DNA of 32,194 nt from assembly GCA_021781655.1 (NCBI GenBank), contig JAJXWJ010000038.1, positions 1-32,194 of the forward strand, in the 5' to 3' direction. Positions 1 through 9,160 of the stretch are shown here, one piece after another. The notes under the pieces were generated by a model, which did no database searches, was not told the DNA's origin, and saw only the letters and a program-made list of their open reading frames with translations. How positions within the stretch are numbered: position 1 is the stretch's first letter; each line of letters starts with the position of its first letter. The translations under genes were made by a program, and so were the position numbers. The DNA is from Bacillota bacterium (lineage in GTDB: Bacteria; Bacillota; Clostridia; Clostridiales; Clostridiaceae).

Positions 1-1390
<1,390 letters not shown>

Positions 1391-1416
1391 TCATAACTGC
1401 CCTATTAATCGACATA

Positions 1417-1445
1417 ATTTTATCATTAAATGTATACGATGTAAA
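1417..1445 (-). promoter_or_regulatory. Predicted sigma-A promoter of nifJ
   Basis: On the minus strand, TTTACA (1445-1440) is followed after 17 bp by TAAAAT (1422-1417). Transcription would begin near 1410 and give a leader of about 45 nt ending in the strong nifJ ribosome site. This is a consensus match only. Confidence 0.55.
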
Positions 1446-1494
1446 GGCATGACCATGTTATTTACCCTTGCTGTCAGAGTACCTTTAGATTATT

Positions 1495-1535
1495 AATTAT
1501 CAAGCATTTTTGTTGCACAAAAATGCTTGATAATT
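1495..1535. repeat. 19-bp perfect inverted repeat upstream of nifJ
   Basis: Arms 1495-1513 and 1517-1535 are perfectly complementary around a 3-nt spacer (TGC). The repeat sits about 50 bp upstream of the predicted nifJ -35 box. Neither side has a clear T-run, so it is not a standard intrinsic terminator. It could be an operator, or a terminator or RNA-processing hairpin for the upstream metallo-hydrolase transcript. Confidence 0.75.
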
Positions 1536-1620
1536 ATTTAACGACTTAATTATAATACTACTATATTTCTTTTACAATATAAATTTAAAATATTCATTAT
1601 AATTTTAGTATTTTTAGTCG

Positions 1621-1655
1621 CTGTAATATAACACATGCATAAAAATAGTACAGTT
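1621..1655. repeat. 35-bp direct repeat, copy 1
   Basis: This block is nearly identical to 1675-1709, with 2 differences in 35 bases, and the starts are 54 bp apart. Each copy begins CTGTA and ends TACAG(TT), so each is itself a dyad, with ATGCAT near its centre. It lies between the 3' end of the metallo-hydrolase gene and nifJ and contains no ORF. Confidence 0.8.
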
Positions 1656-1674
1656 ATTTTTTGATTTTGTCATT

Positions 1675-1709
1675 CTGTAATATAACACATGCATGAATAT
1701 AGTACAGTT
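1675..1709. repeat. 35-bp direct repeat, copy 2
   Basis: Second copy of the 1621-1655 block, ending 10 bp from the metallo-hydrolase stop codon. The five-helical-turn phasing and CTGTA/TACAG ends look like a paired site for a dimeric regulator, but no regulator can be assigned from sequence. Confidence 0.8.
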
Positions 1710-1719
1710 TTAATCATGT

Positions 1720-3252
1720 TTATTTTATAGCATCTCCAATTTGCTTTAATAAAAGTTCTTTGCTTATATCATCTAAATTATCAATAGAATCTAGCAATCT
1801 AATAATTTTTTCTTTTCTGTTCACTTTGTTTTCTAATGATTCAACCTCAGAAGTTTTCTCCTCATTTATATAAATAACTTGACCTGGCTTCATTATTTCA
1901 GAGTTAAATCCTTTTTCCTCAATAAAGCCCTTAAAACCTTCTTGAGCCTCTTTATCCCCGTGTACTAGAAGAATTTGTTTTGGTTTTTCATTAAAGGCTT
2001 CAATCCATTGTAGTAATCCTTCTTTATCAGCATGACCAGACAAACCTGGTAAATTATATATGGATGCATTAACTGCAATCTCTTCTCCAAAAAGCTTAAC
2101 CTTTTTTGTACCATTTAAAATTGCTCTTCCAAGAGTCCCCTCGGCCTGATAACCAACAAAAACGATAGAACATTCTTTTCTCCACAAATTGTGTTTTAAA
2201 TGATGTCTTATCCTACCTGCGTCACACATTCCGCTTGCAGAAATAATAACTGCTCCACTTTGAATTTTATTGATTTTTGCTGAATCTTCTGGAGAGTGAG
2301 TAAATACAAGACCTTCAAACTCCAAAAAATTATTGCCTTTAAAAAATTCTTTTTTTGCTTCATCATCGAAATCATCGATATGATTTTCAAATATTTTAGT
2401 AGAATTCATAGCAAGAGGGCTATCAACAAATACTGTAAGTTCTTTAAAAATATGATTTTCAATATACTTATCTAGTTCAAATAAAAGCTCCTGCGCTCTA
2501 CCTACTGCAAAGGATGGGATTATTACATTTCCACCTTTTTTAAAGGTGTCTTTTATAATATTTGCTAGTGCTTCAAATTGGCTATCTGTCTTTTCATGAA
2601 GCCTATCACCATAAGTAGTTTCCATTATTAAATAATCGGCATAATCCAAAATGGTCGGATCTTTTAAAATTGGAACGTTTACATTCCCAACATCTCCAGT
2701 AAATACTATTTTAATTTCTTCTTTATCCCCTTCTTTTATAAACAATTCTACAAAAGCTGAGCCTAAAAGATGACCTGCATCTCTAAATCTAACTTTGAAA
2801 CCATCAAAAAGTTCTGTTGTAGCATTATAAGGTACTGAATTAAATAGATACATAGAAAGTTCCGCAATTTTTGCAGTATACAAAGGTTCTACTGGCTCAA
2901 GACCTTGTCTTCTCCTTCTTTTATTTTTCCATTCAATATCAAACTCCTGAATATGACCACTATCTGGAAGCATTACACTGCAAAGCTCTTTTGTTGCATC
3001 TGTACAAATAACCTGACCCTTAAAACCTTTTTTGTATAGTAGAGGTATTCTTCCACTATGATCGATATGAGCATGAGATAAAATCACATAATCGATTTCC
3101 TTAGGATTAAAGAAAAACTCATCATTCCCTCTCTCTTTCTCATCTTTTCCTTGAAACATCCCACAATCAAGTAATACATTTTTACCATTAACCTTAATAA
3201 GATGGCTTGAACCTGTTACACATCCTGCTGCCCCATAAAATTCAATTCTCAT
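1720..3252 (-). CDS. MBL-fold, beta-CASP family RNA-type metallo-hydrolase (YSH1/COG1236-like)
   Basis: A 510-residue cytoplasmic metallo-hydrolase. The zinc motif HAHIDH is at residues 60-65, a further His lies in GHLLGS, and an Asp in FTGDVG. A beta-CASP insert follows (DSPLAMNS region), then the late LSGHADKEG motif. Family members are ribonucleases related to CPSF-73 and bacterial RNase J, but the substrate of these clostridial proteins is not established. A charged tail of roughly 60 residues follows the catalytic core. The ATG at 3252 is preceded by AGAGGTGAAAGGG. The gene lies 35 bp downstream of murG on the same strand and may be co-transcribed with it. Confidence 0.9.
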   Translation of the reverse strand: MRIEFYGAAGCVTGSSHLIKVNGKNVLLDCGMFQGKDEKERGNDEFFFNPKEIDYVILSHAHIDHSGRIPLLYKKGFKGQVICTDATKELCSVMLPDSGHIQEFDIEWKNKRRRRQGLEPVEPLYTAKIAELSMYLFNSVPYNATTELFDGFKVRFRDAGHLLGSAFVELFIKEGDKEEIKIVFTGDVGNVNVPILKDPTILDYADYLIMETTYGDRLHEKTDSQFEALANIIKDTFKKGGNVIIPSFAVGRAQELLFELDKYIENHIFKELTVFVDSPLAMNSTKIFENHIDDFDDEAKKEFFKGNNFLEFEGLVFTHSPEDSAKINKIQSGAVIISASGMCDAGRIRHHLKHNLWRKECSIVFVGYQAEGTLGRAILNGTKKVKLFGEEIAVNASIYNLPGLSGHADKEGLLQWIEAFNEKPKQILLVHGDKEAQEGFKGFIEEKGFNSEIMKPGQVIYINEEKTSEVESLENKVNRKEKIIRLLDSIDNLDDISKELLLKQIGDAIK

Positions 3253-3287
3253 ACCCTTTCACCTCTTTCAGTTAATAATTGCTTATA

Positions 3288-4361
3288 CTATTTTATCGAA
3301 TATTTTTTGATAACATTTACAATATTTTTTACCCCATTATCAATTTCACAGTTATTCATAGCATTTATAAATTTATCTTTATTATTTGACATCTCTTTTA
3401 GTTTTTGAAGCAGAAGTTCTTTGCTTAAAGCTTCTTCATGGATTACTAAACTGTATCCATTTCTACTAAAAGAATCAGCATTAAGAATTTGATCCCCTCT
3501 ACTTGATTTTTTTGAGAGTGGAATCAATATATTGGGCTTCTTAAGAGCTAATAATTCAAAAATTGCATTTGCTCCTGCTCTAGAAATAACAACATCTGCA
3601 GCATACATTAAATGAGTAAGTTCATCATTTACATATTCAAATTGCTTATAGCCTTCCTTATTTTTTAAATTTTTATCTATATTACCCTTACCGCAAATAT
3701 GAATAATATTGTATTCTATTAAAATATCATCAATACAAGATCTTATCGTCTCATTTATTGTAACAGATCCAAGACTACCGCCAATTATCAAAAGTATTGG
3801 TTTGTCATTTGAAAAACCGCATATTTTCAACCCTTTTGCTTTATTTCCTTTAAATAAAGCTTCTCTTATAGGCGTTCCCGTCAAAACTCCTTTATCTTTT
3901 TTAATCTTTTTAAGGGATTCAGGAAAGGTTACGCACACTTTATTGCAAAATGGCATAGATATTTTATTTGCCAGACCTGGAGAATAGTCAGACTCATGTG
4001 TAATTACTGGAACTTTGCACAATTTTGCTGCTATAACCACTGGCACAGAAACAAATCCACCTTTAGAAAATACTATATTAGGTTTTTCTACTTTAATTAT
4101 TTTTTTCGCTTCAAAAATCCCTTTAATAACATTAAACGGATCCGTAAAATTTTTTATATCAAAATATCTTCTAAGCTTTCCACTAGAAATCCCAAAATAC
4201 TTTATTTTTTCACTTTCTATTATCCCCTTCTCTATTCCATCTTTAGAACCAATATACCTTATATCATAGCCTGATTTTTTTAAGCTAGGAACTAAGGCTA
4301 AATTAGGTGTGACATGTCCTGCTGAACCTCCGCCAGTCATAATGATTTTAAACTTTGACAA
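3288..4361 (-). CDS. murG: UDP-GlcNAc:undecaprenyl-PP-MurNAc-pentapeptide GlcNAc transferase MurG
   Basis: MurG adds GlcNAc to lipid I to form lipid II on the inner face of the membrane, the last cytoplasmic step of peptidoglycan precursor synthesis. The 357-residue product matches the family length and carries the glycine-rich [11 protein letters not shown] loop near the N-terminus, GGSLGS in the second Rossmann domain, and the donor-site segment [23 protein letters not shown] chose the TTG at 4361-4359 because GGGGGG lies 8 nt upstream; the next in-frame ATG (4340) would remove the first beta strand. The gene lies outside any division/cell-wall cluster and beside a beta-CASP hydrolase, as is common in Clostridium. 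Confidence 0.95.
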   Translation of the reverse strand: MSKFKIIMTGGGSAGHVTPNLALVPSLKKSGYDIRYIGSKDGIEKGIIESEKIKYFGISSGKLRRYFDIKNFTDPFNVIKGIFEAKKIIKVEKPNIVFSKGGFVSVPVVIAAKLCKVPVITHESDYSPGLANKISMPFCNKVCVTFPESLKKIKKDKGVLTGTPIREALFKGNKAKGLKICGFSNDKPILLIIGGSLGSVTINETIRSCIDDILIEYNIIHICGKGNIDKNLKNKEGYKQFEYVNDELTHLMYAADVVISRAGANAIFELLALKKPNILIPLSKKSSRGDQILNADSFSRNGYSLVIHEEALSKELLLQKLKEMSNNKDKFINAMNNCEIDNGVKNIVNVIKKYSIK

Positions 4362-4399
4362 ATTAATAACCCCCCAAAATACTTTTGAAGTAAATTTTA

Positions 4400-4427
4400 A
4401 ACATAAAATAAACTTTTATTTTATGTT
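4400..4427. repeat. 13-bp inverted repeat in the murG / HAD divergent region
   Basis: Arms 4400-4412 and 4415-4427 are perfectly complementary with only 2 nt between them. All but two base pairs are A-T. It lies in the 195-bp region between two divergent genes. It may be an operator, but AT-rich palindromes arise easily here. Confidence 0.45.
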
Positions 4428-4556
4428 CTTCTTAAATATAAGATACCATAAATAGAACTATATTTCTATAGTATACCTTTTCTTAAAAACTTATCTGTTT
4501 TTTTATTTGAATAATGATATAATTTTATTATTAAATGAAAGGAATCAAAATATATT

Positions 4557-5228
4557 ATGATAAAAAATAACAAATTAAAAGCAGTAATTTTTGATCTTGA
4601 TGGAGTAATTATAGACAGTGAACCTATACATCATAAAGTATTAAACGAAATCTTAAAAGATTATAATGTTGTAATTGAAGATGAAGAATACAATACCTTT
4701 ATTGGTACTTCAAACGCTTCTTTGTGGAAGAAAATAATAGACAAGTATAATTTGAAGCTAGAAGTGGAAGATATGTGCCTTCTCACGTTAAAAAATAATT
4801 TTGAATATTTGAAAAATAATGAAGTACTGCCTATAAAAGGCGTTACTGCCCTACTGGAGCAGTTAAAAAGCAATAATATTTTAATAGGACTAGCTTCATC
4901 TTCGCCATTAGACAGCATTGAGCTTATTTTATCCATTTTTAATATAAGAACATATTTTAAAATTGTAGTTAGCGGCGAAAGTGTGTCAAAAAGCAAACCG
5001 TCTCCCGAAATATTTTTAAAGACAGCCAAACTTTTAGGCGTTGAGCCAAAAAACTGTGTTGTAATCGAAGATTCTAAAAATGGAGTTACCGCTGCAAAGA
5101 GTGCTACTATGAAATGTATCGGCTTTAAAAATAAAAATTCTGGTGATCAGGATATTTCTAAAGCAGACAAAATAATTACTTGCATGACAGATGCAACCTT
5201 GGAGTTATGTATCGATATTTTTGAGTAA
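4557..5228 (+). CDS. HAD-superfamily hydrolase, beta-phosphoglucomutase-like
   Basis: A 223-residue cytoplasmic phosphatase or mutase of HAD subfamily IA. Motif I VIFDLDGVIIDSEP holds the nucleophile D13 and acid/base D15. A helical cap follows, then motif II ASSSP, a Lys in SKSKPSPEIF and motif III VVIEDSKNGVTAA. The layout matches beta-phosphoglucomutase/PGMB and phosphatases of that group; sequence alone does not tell mutase from phosphatase, and no maltose or trehalose genes lie nearby to support PgmB. The gene is monocistronic and divergent from murG. A GAAAGGA site lies slightly far (about 13 nt) from the ATG. Confidence 0.88.
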   Translation: MIKNNKLKAVIFDLDGVIIDSEPIHHKVLNEILKDYNVVIEDEEYNTFIGTSNASLWKKIIDKYNLKLEVEDMCLLTLKNNFEYLKNNEVLPIKGVTALLEQLKSNNILIGLASSSPLDSIELILSIFNIRTYFKIVVSGESVSKSKPSPEIFLKTAKLLGVEPKNCVVIEDSKNGVTAAKSATMKCIGFKNKNSGDQDISKADKIITCMTDATLELCIDIFE

Positions 5229-5360
5229 AATAAACAGATTAAAATGAAGTTTGTTTTGTAGAAAATAGAAAGAATATGCGCACTTTTGGGGTTTGGGCGT
5301 GCCCATGTGATTCTTGAACAAACATTTTGCAGTCTTAAAATCTGAAATGATAAAAAGTGA

Positions 5361-5415
5361 AACGCATAGGGTTTTAATTGACAGTTGTACATTGTCAATT
5401 AAAACCCTATGCGTT
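5361..5415. terminator. 23-bp perfect hairpin between convergent genes (probable bidirectional terminator)
   Basis: Arms 5361-5383 and 5393-5415 are perfectly complementary around a 9-nt loop. On the minus strand the stem is followed by TCACTTTTTAT, so it could end the 5503-6099 transcript; on the plus strand the T content downstream is weaker. It also embeds TTGTCA (5392-5397) 17 bp before TATAAT (5415-5420), a promoter-like pair reading rightward. The stem is longer than most terminators. Confidence 0.6.
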
Positions 5416-5502
5416 ATAATTTCTAAGGATTTTTATAGAGGAAACTTGCGTCGCCTTCTTAAAATATTATGTGTCTCGCTAGATTTCGCAATATTCCGAC
5501 AA

Positions 5503-6099
5503 TTATATATGTGTCAAATATTTTTCTTTCTGATGATTTAATTCGGAATCATCACAAACAAAAAACTCGCACTTTGGAACATCAATAACCAACCTATTTA
5601 TACAATCTTTATTATAAAACGCTGTAGCTATAATAATATATTTAGGTATGTATTTTTCTACAACTTTTTTTAATAACAAAGACATAATGTTACTTTCATC
5701 GATGACTGACTTAGCAATGATAACAGTATCAATTCTTTCGCCTCTACCTATTCCAGGTAAAAAAAGCGATTTAGTTATTTCTCTGCCATCTACATAGTCA
5801 AAATCAATATACCCTCTTTTGCAATTTGGGAAAAGATTAGATACTCCTTTAGCAAAATAATCATAATCTTCTTTACTACTGATAATAAGACTGGGCTTAT
5901 CAAGAACTGTTAATCCATGAAACATACAATCTTCACATGTTACCAAATCTGCATTTTTCACAAACTCATGTCCAATAATTTCTTTTGCAATATATTCACC
6001 TATGAAAAGCAGAGACTGATGAACTTCATCTATTGCTGTCTCAGTATTTTGAATTTTTGTCTGAAGCATTGTCACAAAAGGACTCTCAATTTTATACAA
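5503..6099 (-). CDS. Unknown protein; C-terminal half resembles a phosphoribosyltransferase fold
   Basis: I do not recognise a named family. The C-terminal 90 residues, from RIDTVIIAKSVIDESN through YIIIATAFYN to CEFFVCDDSELN, follow the strand-loop-helix order of the last half of uracil-type phosphoribosyltransferases, but the PRPP loop is altered (VIDESN in place of VIDPMLATG), so catalysis is doubtful. The N-terminal half has two cysteines in TCEDCMFHG. No signal peptide or membrane helix is visible. A TTG at 6099-6097 is the likely start because AAGGGGTGA lies a few bases upstream; an in-frame GTG at 6108 lies inside that ribosome site. It converges on the HAD gene. Confidence 0.65.
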   Translation of the reverse strand: MYKIESPFVTMLQTKIQNTETAIDEVHQSLLFIGEYIAKEIIGHEFVKNADLVTCEDCMFHGLTVLDKPSLIISSKEDYDYFAKGVSNLFPNCKRGYIDFDYVDGREITKSLFLPGIGRGERIDTVIIAKSVIDESNIMSLLLKKVVEKYIPKYIIIATAFYNKDCINRLVIDVPKCEFFVCDDSELNHQKEKYLTHI

Positions 6100-6202
6100 G
6101 AATATCACCCCTTATTTCAACTAATCATTTTCATCATAATTATATTTTACACAAAATAATTTAAAAATACTAGCTTTTTGAGAAAAAAAATATACAAAAT
6201 AT

Positions 6203-6240
6203 GAAAAAAAATAAGCATTACCCATTGAAGGATAATACTT
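6203..6240 (-). terminator. Intrinsic terminator of msrA
   Basis: Read on the minus strand, arms at 6240-6230 and 6223-6213 form an 11-bp stem (two G-U pairs) with a 6-nt loop, followed directly by ATTTTTTTT. It lies 31 bp after the msrA stop codon. Confidence 0.8.
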
Positions 6241-6270
6241 ACATATTTCTTACATAACATTATAATATAA

Positions 6271-6741
6271 TTAAAACTTTATGTGACAATATCCATTTGG
6301 ATTTTTCTTCAAATATTTTTGGTGATATTGTTCAGCATCATAAAAACATCTTAAAGGCTCTATTTCAGTAACAATCTCTTTAACATATTTCTTTTGCTCC
6401 ATAGCCTTACTTTCATTAATGATATCCAAATCTGAGTCTTCTTTATAAAATATACCTGTTCTATACTGAGTACCAACATCATTGCCTTGTCTATTTAAAA
6501 TTGTTGGATCGATAATTGCCCAATATCTATTTAACATGCTTTTTAAGCTAACTACTTTTTCATCGAATTTAATATAAATTGCTTCAGCGTGTCCTGTTGT
6601 ATTAGAACAAACTTCCTCATAGGTTGGATTTTCAGTATTTCCATTTGCATATCCAACCTTTGTTTCCTCTACTCCTTCTATCCTGCTGAAATACTCCTCT
6701 ACTCCCCAAAAACATCCTCCTGCTAATACTATCTCTTTCAT
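6271..6741 (-). CDS. msrA: Peptide-methionine (S)-S-oxide reductase MsrA
   Basis: MsrA reduces methionine-S-sulfoxide in proteins and repairs oxidative damage in the cytoplasm. The 156-residue product has the catalytic GGCFWG with nucleophile C10, the [14 protein letters not shown] substrate segment, TGHAEA and the C-terminal EQYHQKYL motif, all diagnostic of MsrA. There is no fused MsrB domain and no C-terminal cysteine pair, so recycling is probably by thioredoxin through other residues. The ATG follows GAAAGGAGAAAGAGT. It stands alone and ends at a clear terminator. Confidence 0.96.
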   Translation of the reverse strand: MKEIVLAGGCFWGVEEYFSRIEGVEETKVGYANGNTENPTYEEVCSNTTGHAEAIYIKFDEKVVSLKSMLNRYWAIIDPTILNRQGNDVGTQYRTGIFYKEDSDLDIINESKAMEQKKYVKEIVTEIEPLRCFYDAEQYHQKYLKKNPNGYCHIKF

Positions 6742-6933
6742 ACTCTTTCTCCTTTCAAGCTTCAGTTTACTTCAATAGTAAAATATAACTTAGTATGCTA
6801 CTTAAAACCTTTATTATTTACTATTATACTTTATTTTATTTTCATTTTAAACAATCATAAGGCAACAATATTCTTGACAGCTGTAACAATCAATAATATA
6901 GTCAATATTATAATAAAATTTAAGAGGTGGAAC

Positions 6934-7806
6934 ATGATAAAACTTGAAAATAAACATATTATTATTGAAGTAAATGAAGCTGGTGCTGAATTGAACAAGC
7001 TTTATTCAAAAAAATATAATCTTGATTTCTTATGGTGTGGAGATTCAAAATATTGGGGAAGGAAGTCTCCTGTGCTATTTCCTATAGTAGGAAGGCTAAA
7101 AGACAACGAAACTTATATTGAAAATGAAATATTTAAAATGGGGCAGCATGGCTTTGCGCGAGACAGCATTTTTAAATTAATTGATACTACAAATAGTAGC
7201 GTAACTTTTTCTTTAGCTTCAAAAGAAAGCTCAATGGAAAATTTTCCATTCTCATATAGATTAAATATTACATACGAATTAACAGACAATAACTTAGCTG
7301 TAACCTGGAATGTAATTAACACTGATGATAAACCAATATATTTTTCCATAGGTGCTCATCCTGCTTTTAATGTTCCTTTTTTTAAGGAAGATAAATTAGA
7401 AGATTATTATTTAACATACAAAACTAAAGAAAAAATAAATCATTATATTTTTGAACCACCTTATATAAAAGAATCTAAAGTTTTAGAAAATTTGCCTGAA
7501 GCTACACTTAAACCAACTTTATTTAAAAATGATGCTTTAGTATATAGTGGTGTAGACAATGTTACAATAAATTCTAAAAAAAGTACTGCCGCTATTTCTC
7601 TTTCTTTTAAAGATTTTCCTTTTGTAGGAATATGGTCGCCTTACTATAAAAAAACTGACAGTATAGCTCCATTTCTTTGCATTGAACCGTGGTACGGAAT
7701 AGCGGATTTCGTTAACGGGAATAAAAAATACAAAGATAAATTAGGAATAAATAAGCTAGAAATCGGTGGTGATTTTTCAGCAACGTATACTATAAGCTTA
7801 TTATAA
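6934..7806 (+). CDS. Aldose 1-epimerase family protein (YeaD/galactose mutarotase-like)
   Basis: A 290-residue cytoplasmic protein of the galactose mutarotase superfamily. GQHGFARD and IGAHPAFNVPF carry the usual sugar-binding histidines, and CIEPWYG carries the likely catalytic Glu. Relatives include glucose-6-phosphate 1-epimerase-type proteins, so the substrate is uncertain. I start at ATG 6934 because AAGAGGTGG lies just upstream; an in-frame extension to 6874 has no ribosome site and codes for unrelated residues. It precedes the Mntp/YtaF gene by 94 bp on the same strand and may be read through into it. Confidence 0.88.
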   Translation: MIKLENKHIIIEVNEAGAELNKLYSKKYNLDFLWCGDSKYWGRKSPVLFPIVGRLKDNETYIENEIFKMGQHGFARDSIFKLIDTTNSSVTFSLASKESSMENFPFSYRLNITYELTDNNLAVTWNVINTDDKPIYFSIGAHPAFNVPFFKEDKLEDYYLTYKTKEKINHYIFEPPYIKESKVLENLPEATLKPTLFKNDALVYSGVDNVTINSKKSTAAISLSFKDFPFVGIWSPYYKKTDSIAPFLCIEPWYGIADFVNGNKKYKDKLGINKLEIGGDFSATYTISLL

Positions 7807-7815
7807 TTATTTAGG

Positions 7816-7897
7816 ACAATCTATCACAAAATATAATTACCTCCATAATATATATCAAAGATTGTATCGTGATATAAAATAATATTAGGAGGTAATT
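7816..7897 (+). promoter_or_regulatory. Structured 5' leader able to sequester the ribosome site of the Mntp/YtaF gene
   Basis: AATTACCTCC (7835-7844) is perfectly complementary to GGAGGTAATT (7888-7897), which contains the Shine-Dalgarno sequence 8 nt before ATG 7901. Inside this stem a second 7-bp stem (7851-7857 with 7870-7876) presents a 12-nt loop. Loop bases GATTGT (7860-7865) are complementary to ACAATC upstream (7816-7821), so a pseudoknot is possible. The layout resembles a translational riboswitch or protein-operated leader. I cannot match it to a known class; in particular I see no yybP-ykoY consensus. Confidence 0.6.
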
Positions 7898-7900
7898 TTT

Positions 7901-8497
7901 ATGAGTTTTTCAGCTTTAATAGTAACGGCAATAAGCGTATTTTTATTAGCTTTAACCTTAAGCGCAGATGATTTTTCAGTTGGCGTGGCTTATGGTCTTT
8001 TCAAAATCAAAATACCACTAAAAATATTATTAATAACAATTTTGGGCTCAGCAATTTCTACTTGGGGTGTTATGTTTATCAGTAACTTCATTTTTAGTGC
8101 GATGCCGAATTATGTATCATCATTGATAAGCACAATAATCCTGGGCGTAATAGGTTTAAAAATGATTTATTCTGGGTGGAAAGAAGAACTTACCAGCTCC
8201 AATATCGTCATAAATCATCCCTTATCCTCTTGTGATTCAAAATCAATAAGTATATTAGAAACTTTTTTAATTGGACTAGGACTTGGTGTAGATGATTTTG
8301 CACAGGCAATCGGACTCACTGGTGCAGGTTTTCCAATAATTATGACAGTAATATTATTGGAGTTATCTGAACTTTTAGCAATTTTATGTGGTAATTATCT
8401 AGCTTTTAAGGGTTTCTCAAAAAAAGTTAATGGACGTTTACAAATAATTCCAGGTATTATTTTACTAATAATCGCGCTATATCAAGTTATTTCATGA
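7901..8497 (+). CDS. Mntp/YtaF-family (PF02659/DUF204) membrane protein
   Basis: A 198-residue integral membrane protein with about six hydrophobic helices arranged as two related halves. Each half carries an acidic signature within the membrane: ALTLSADDFSVGVAYG in the first and GLGLGVDDFAQAIG in the second. This is the hallmark of the family that includes the manganese exporter MntP and the sporulation protein YtaF; the KIPLKILLIT segment after the first motif looks more YtaF-like. Mn2+ export is possible but not shown. The ribosome site AGGAGGT lies 8 nt before ATG and sits inside a predicted hairpin. Confidence 0.82.
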   Translation: MSFSALIVTAISVFLLALTLSADDFSVGVAYGLFKIKIPLKILLITILGSAISTWGVMFISNFIFSAMPNYVSSLISTIILGVIGLKMIYSGWKEELTSSNIVINHPLSSCDSKSISILETFLIGLGLGVDDFAQAIGLTGAGFPIIMTVILLELSELLAILCGNYLAFKGFSKKVNGRLQIIPGIILLIIALYQVIS

Positions 8498-8555
8498 AAT
8501 AATCGTAAATTATCCTTAATCAAATTATGTTTCACAAAAATTAATAATGACAATA

Positions 8556-8606
8556 TACTATAGTGAAATATTTAAAAGCAAATTATTTAAATATTGATAT
8601 ATAGTA
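8556..8606. repeat. Long imperfect hairpin upstream of the Cys/His-rich gene
   Basis: Two nested stems, 8556-8562 with 8600-8606 (7 bp) and 8567-8576 with 8586-8595 (10 bp), are separated by a small internal loop. The structure ends 21 bp before the ribosome site of the gene at 8638. It may be an operator, a leader structure, or the end of the upstream transcript; it lacks a T-run. Confidence 0.5.
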
Positions 8607-8637
8607 ACCAAATCATAATTTGAAAGGAGTAATTCAA

Positions 8638-9120
8638 ATGAATAAACATGATAAACAAAATAAGGATACACAATTAGTAATTACTAATGTTCTTGATTCA
8701 ATAGATATTAGAGATCCTAAAACTACTAATGGCTCCCACAGCTTACGTCATTCCAGCGAACACCACCATACAAGCAATTCACATAAACAATGTTGTATAT
8801 GCGATTTGTGCGATACTATTAAAGCTGACCCTACTGATATAGAGAGAAATGGCGGAAGGTTAATTTCCGTTAAAATAACCGTTACAAACGTATGCTACGA
8901 TAAGCAAATATATGTTGCTTGCATAATCTACGATAGATGTGATAGGATAGTTGCCTTCAAAGGCTTTAAAGCAAAACTATGCAATGAAAGCGAAGCTATA
9001 AAGAAGGAATGCGGAACAATAGAGAGAAAATTATTATTTGTACTTCCTGATGATGAAATATTCGATCCAAAAGAATTAGAAGTTAAAACCTTGGCAAATT
9101 ATATTTACCCTTGTGAGTGA
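8638..9120 (+). CDS. Small Cys/His-rich protein of unknown function
   Basis: A 160-residue protein I do not recognise. The N-terminal third is polar and His-rich (SEHHHTSNSHK), followed by a cysteine cluster C52, C53, C55 and C58 (CCICDLC). The remainder is predicted beta-rich with spaced single cysteines (TNVCYDKQIYVACIIYDRCD) and ends NYIYPCE. It has no signal peptide or membrane helix. Cysteine-rich soluble proteins of this size in clostridia are often spore-surface or metal-binding proteins, but that is only a guess. I start at ATG 8638, 8 nt after GAAAGGAGT; an in-frame start at 8620 lacks support. A hairpin at 9135-9160 follows. Confidence 0.75.
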   Translation: MNKHDKQNKDTQLVITNVLDSIDIRDPKTTNGSHSLRHSSEHHHTSNSHKQCCICDLCDTIKADPTDIERNGGRLISVKITVTNVCYDKQIYVACIIYDRCDRIVAFKGFKAKLCNESEAIKKECGTIERKLLFVLPDDEIFDPKELEVKTLANYIYPCE

Positions 9121-9134
9121 AATTTTGTATAGAA

Positions 9135-9160
9135 GCTGTTGAATAATATTTTTCAACAGC
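9135..9160. terminator. Hairpin shared by two convergent genes
   Basis: Arms GCTGTTGAA (9135-9143) and TTCAACAGC (9152-9160) are perfectly complementary. The hairpin overlaps the DUF134 stop codon and follows the Cys/His-rich gene by 14 bp. T-runs are weak on both sides, so it may act as a modest bidirectional terminator. Confidence 0.55.

Noticed and set aside
1495-1535. FNR or Rex operator at the nifJ palindrome
   Set aside because: The half-sites do not match TTGAT-N4-ATCAA or TTGTTAA-N4-TTAACAA in the right arrangement.
4400-4427. Shared element between this inverted repeat and the terminator at 11364-11418 (both contain AACATAAAATAAA)
   Set aside because: The shared stretch is almost all A and T and is expected by chance in such DNA; contexts differ.
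7807-7900. yybP-ykoY manganese riboswitch
   Set aside because: The gene family fits, but the leader is short and AT-rich and I cannot see the conserved GC-rich loops of that class; kept only as an unclassified structured leader.
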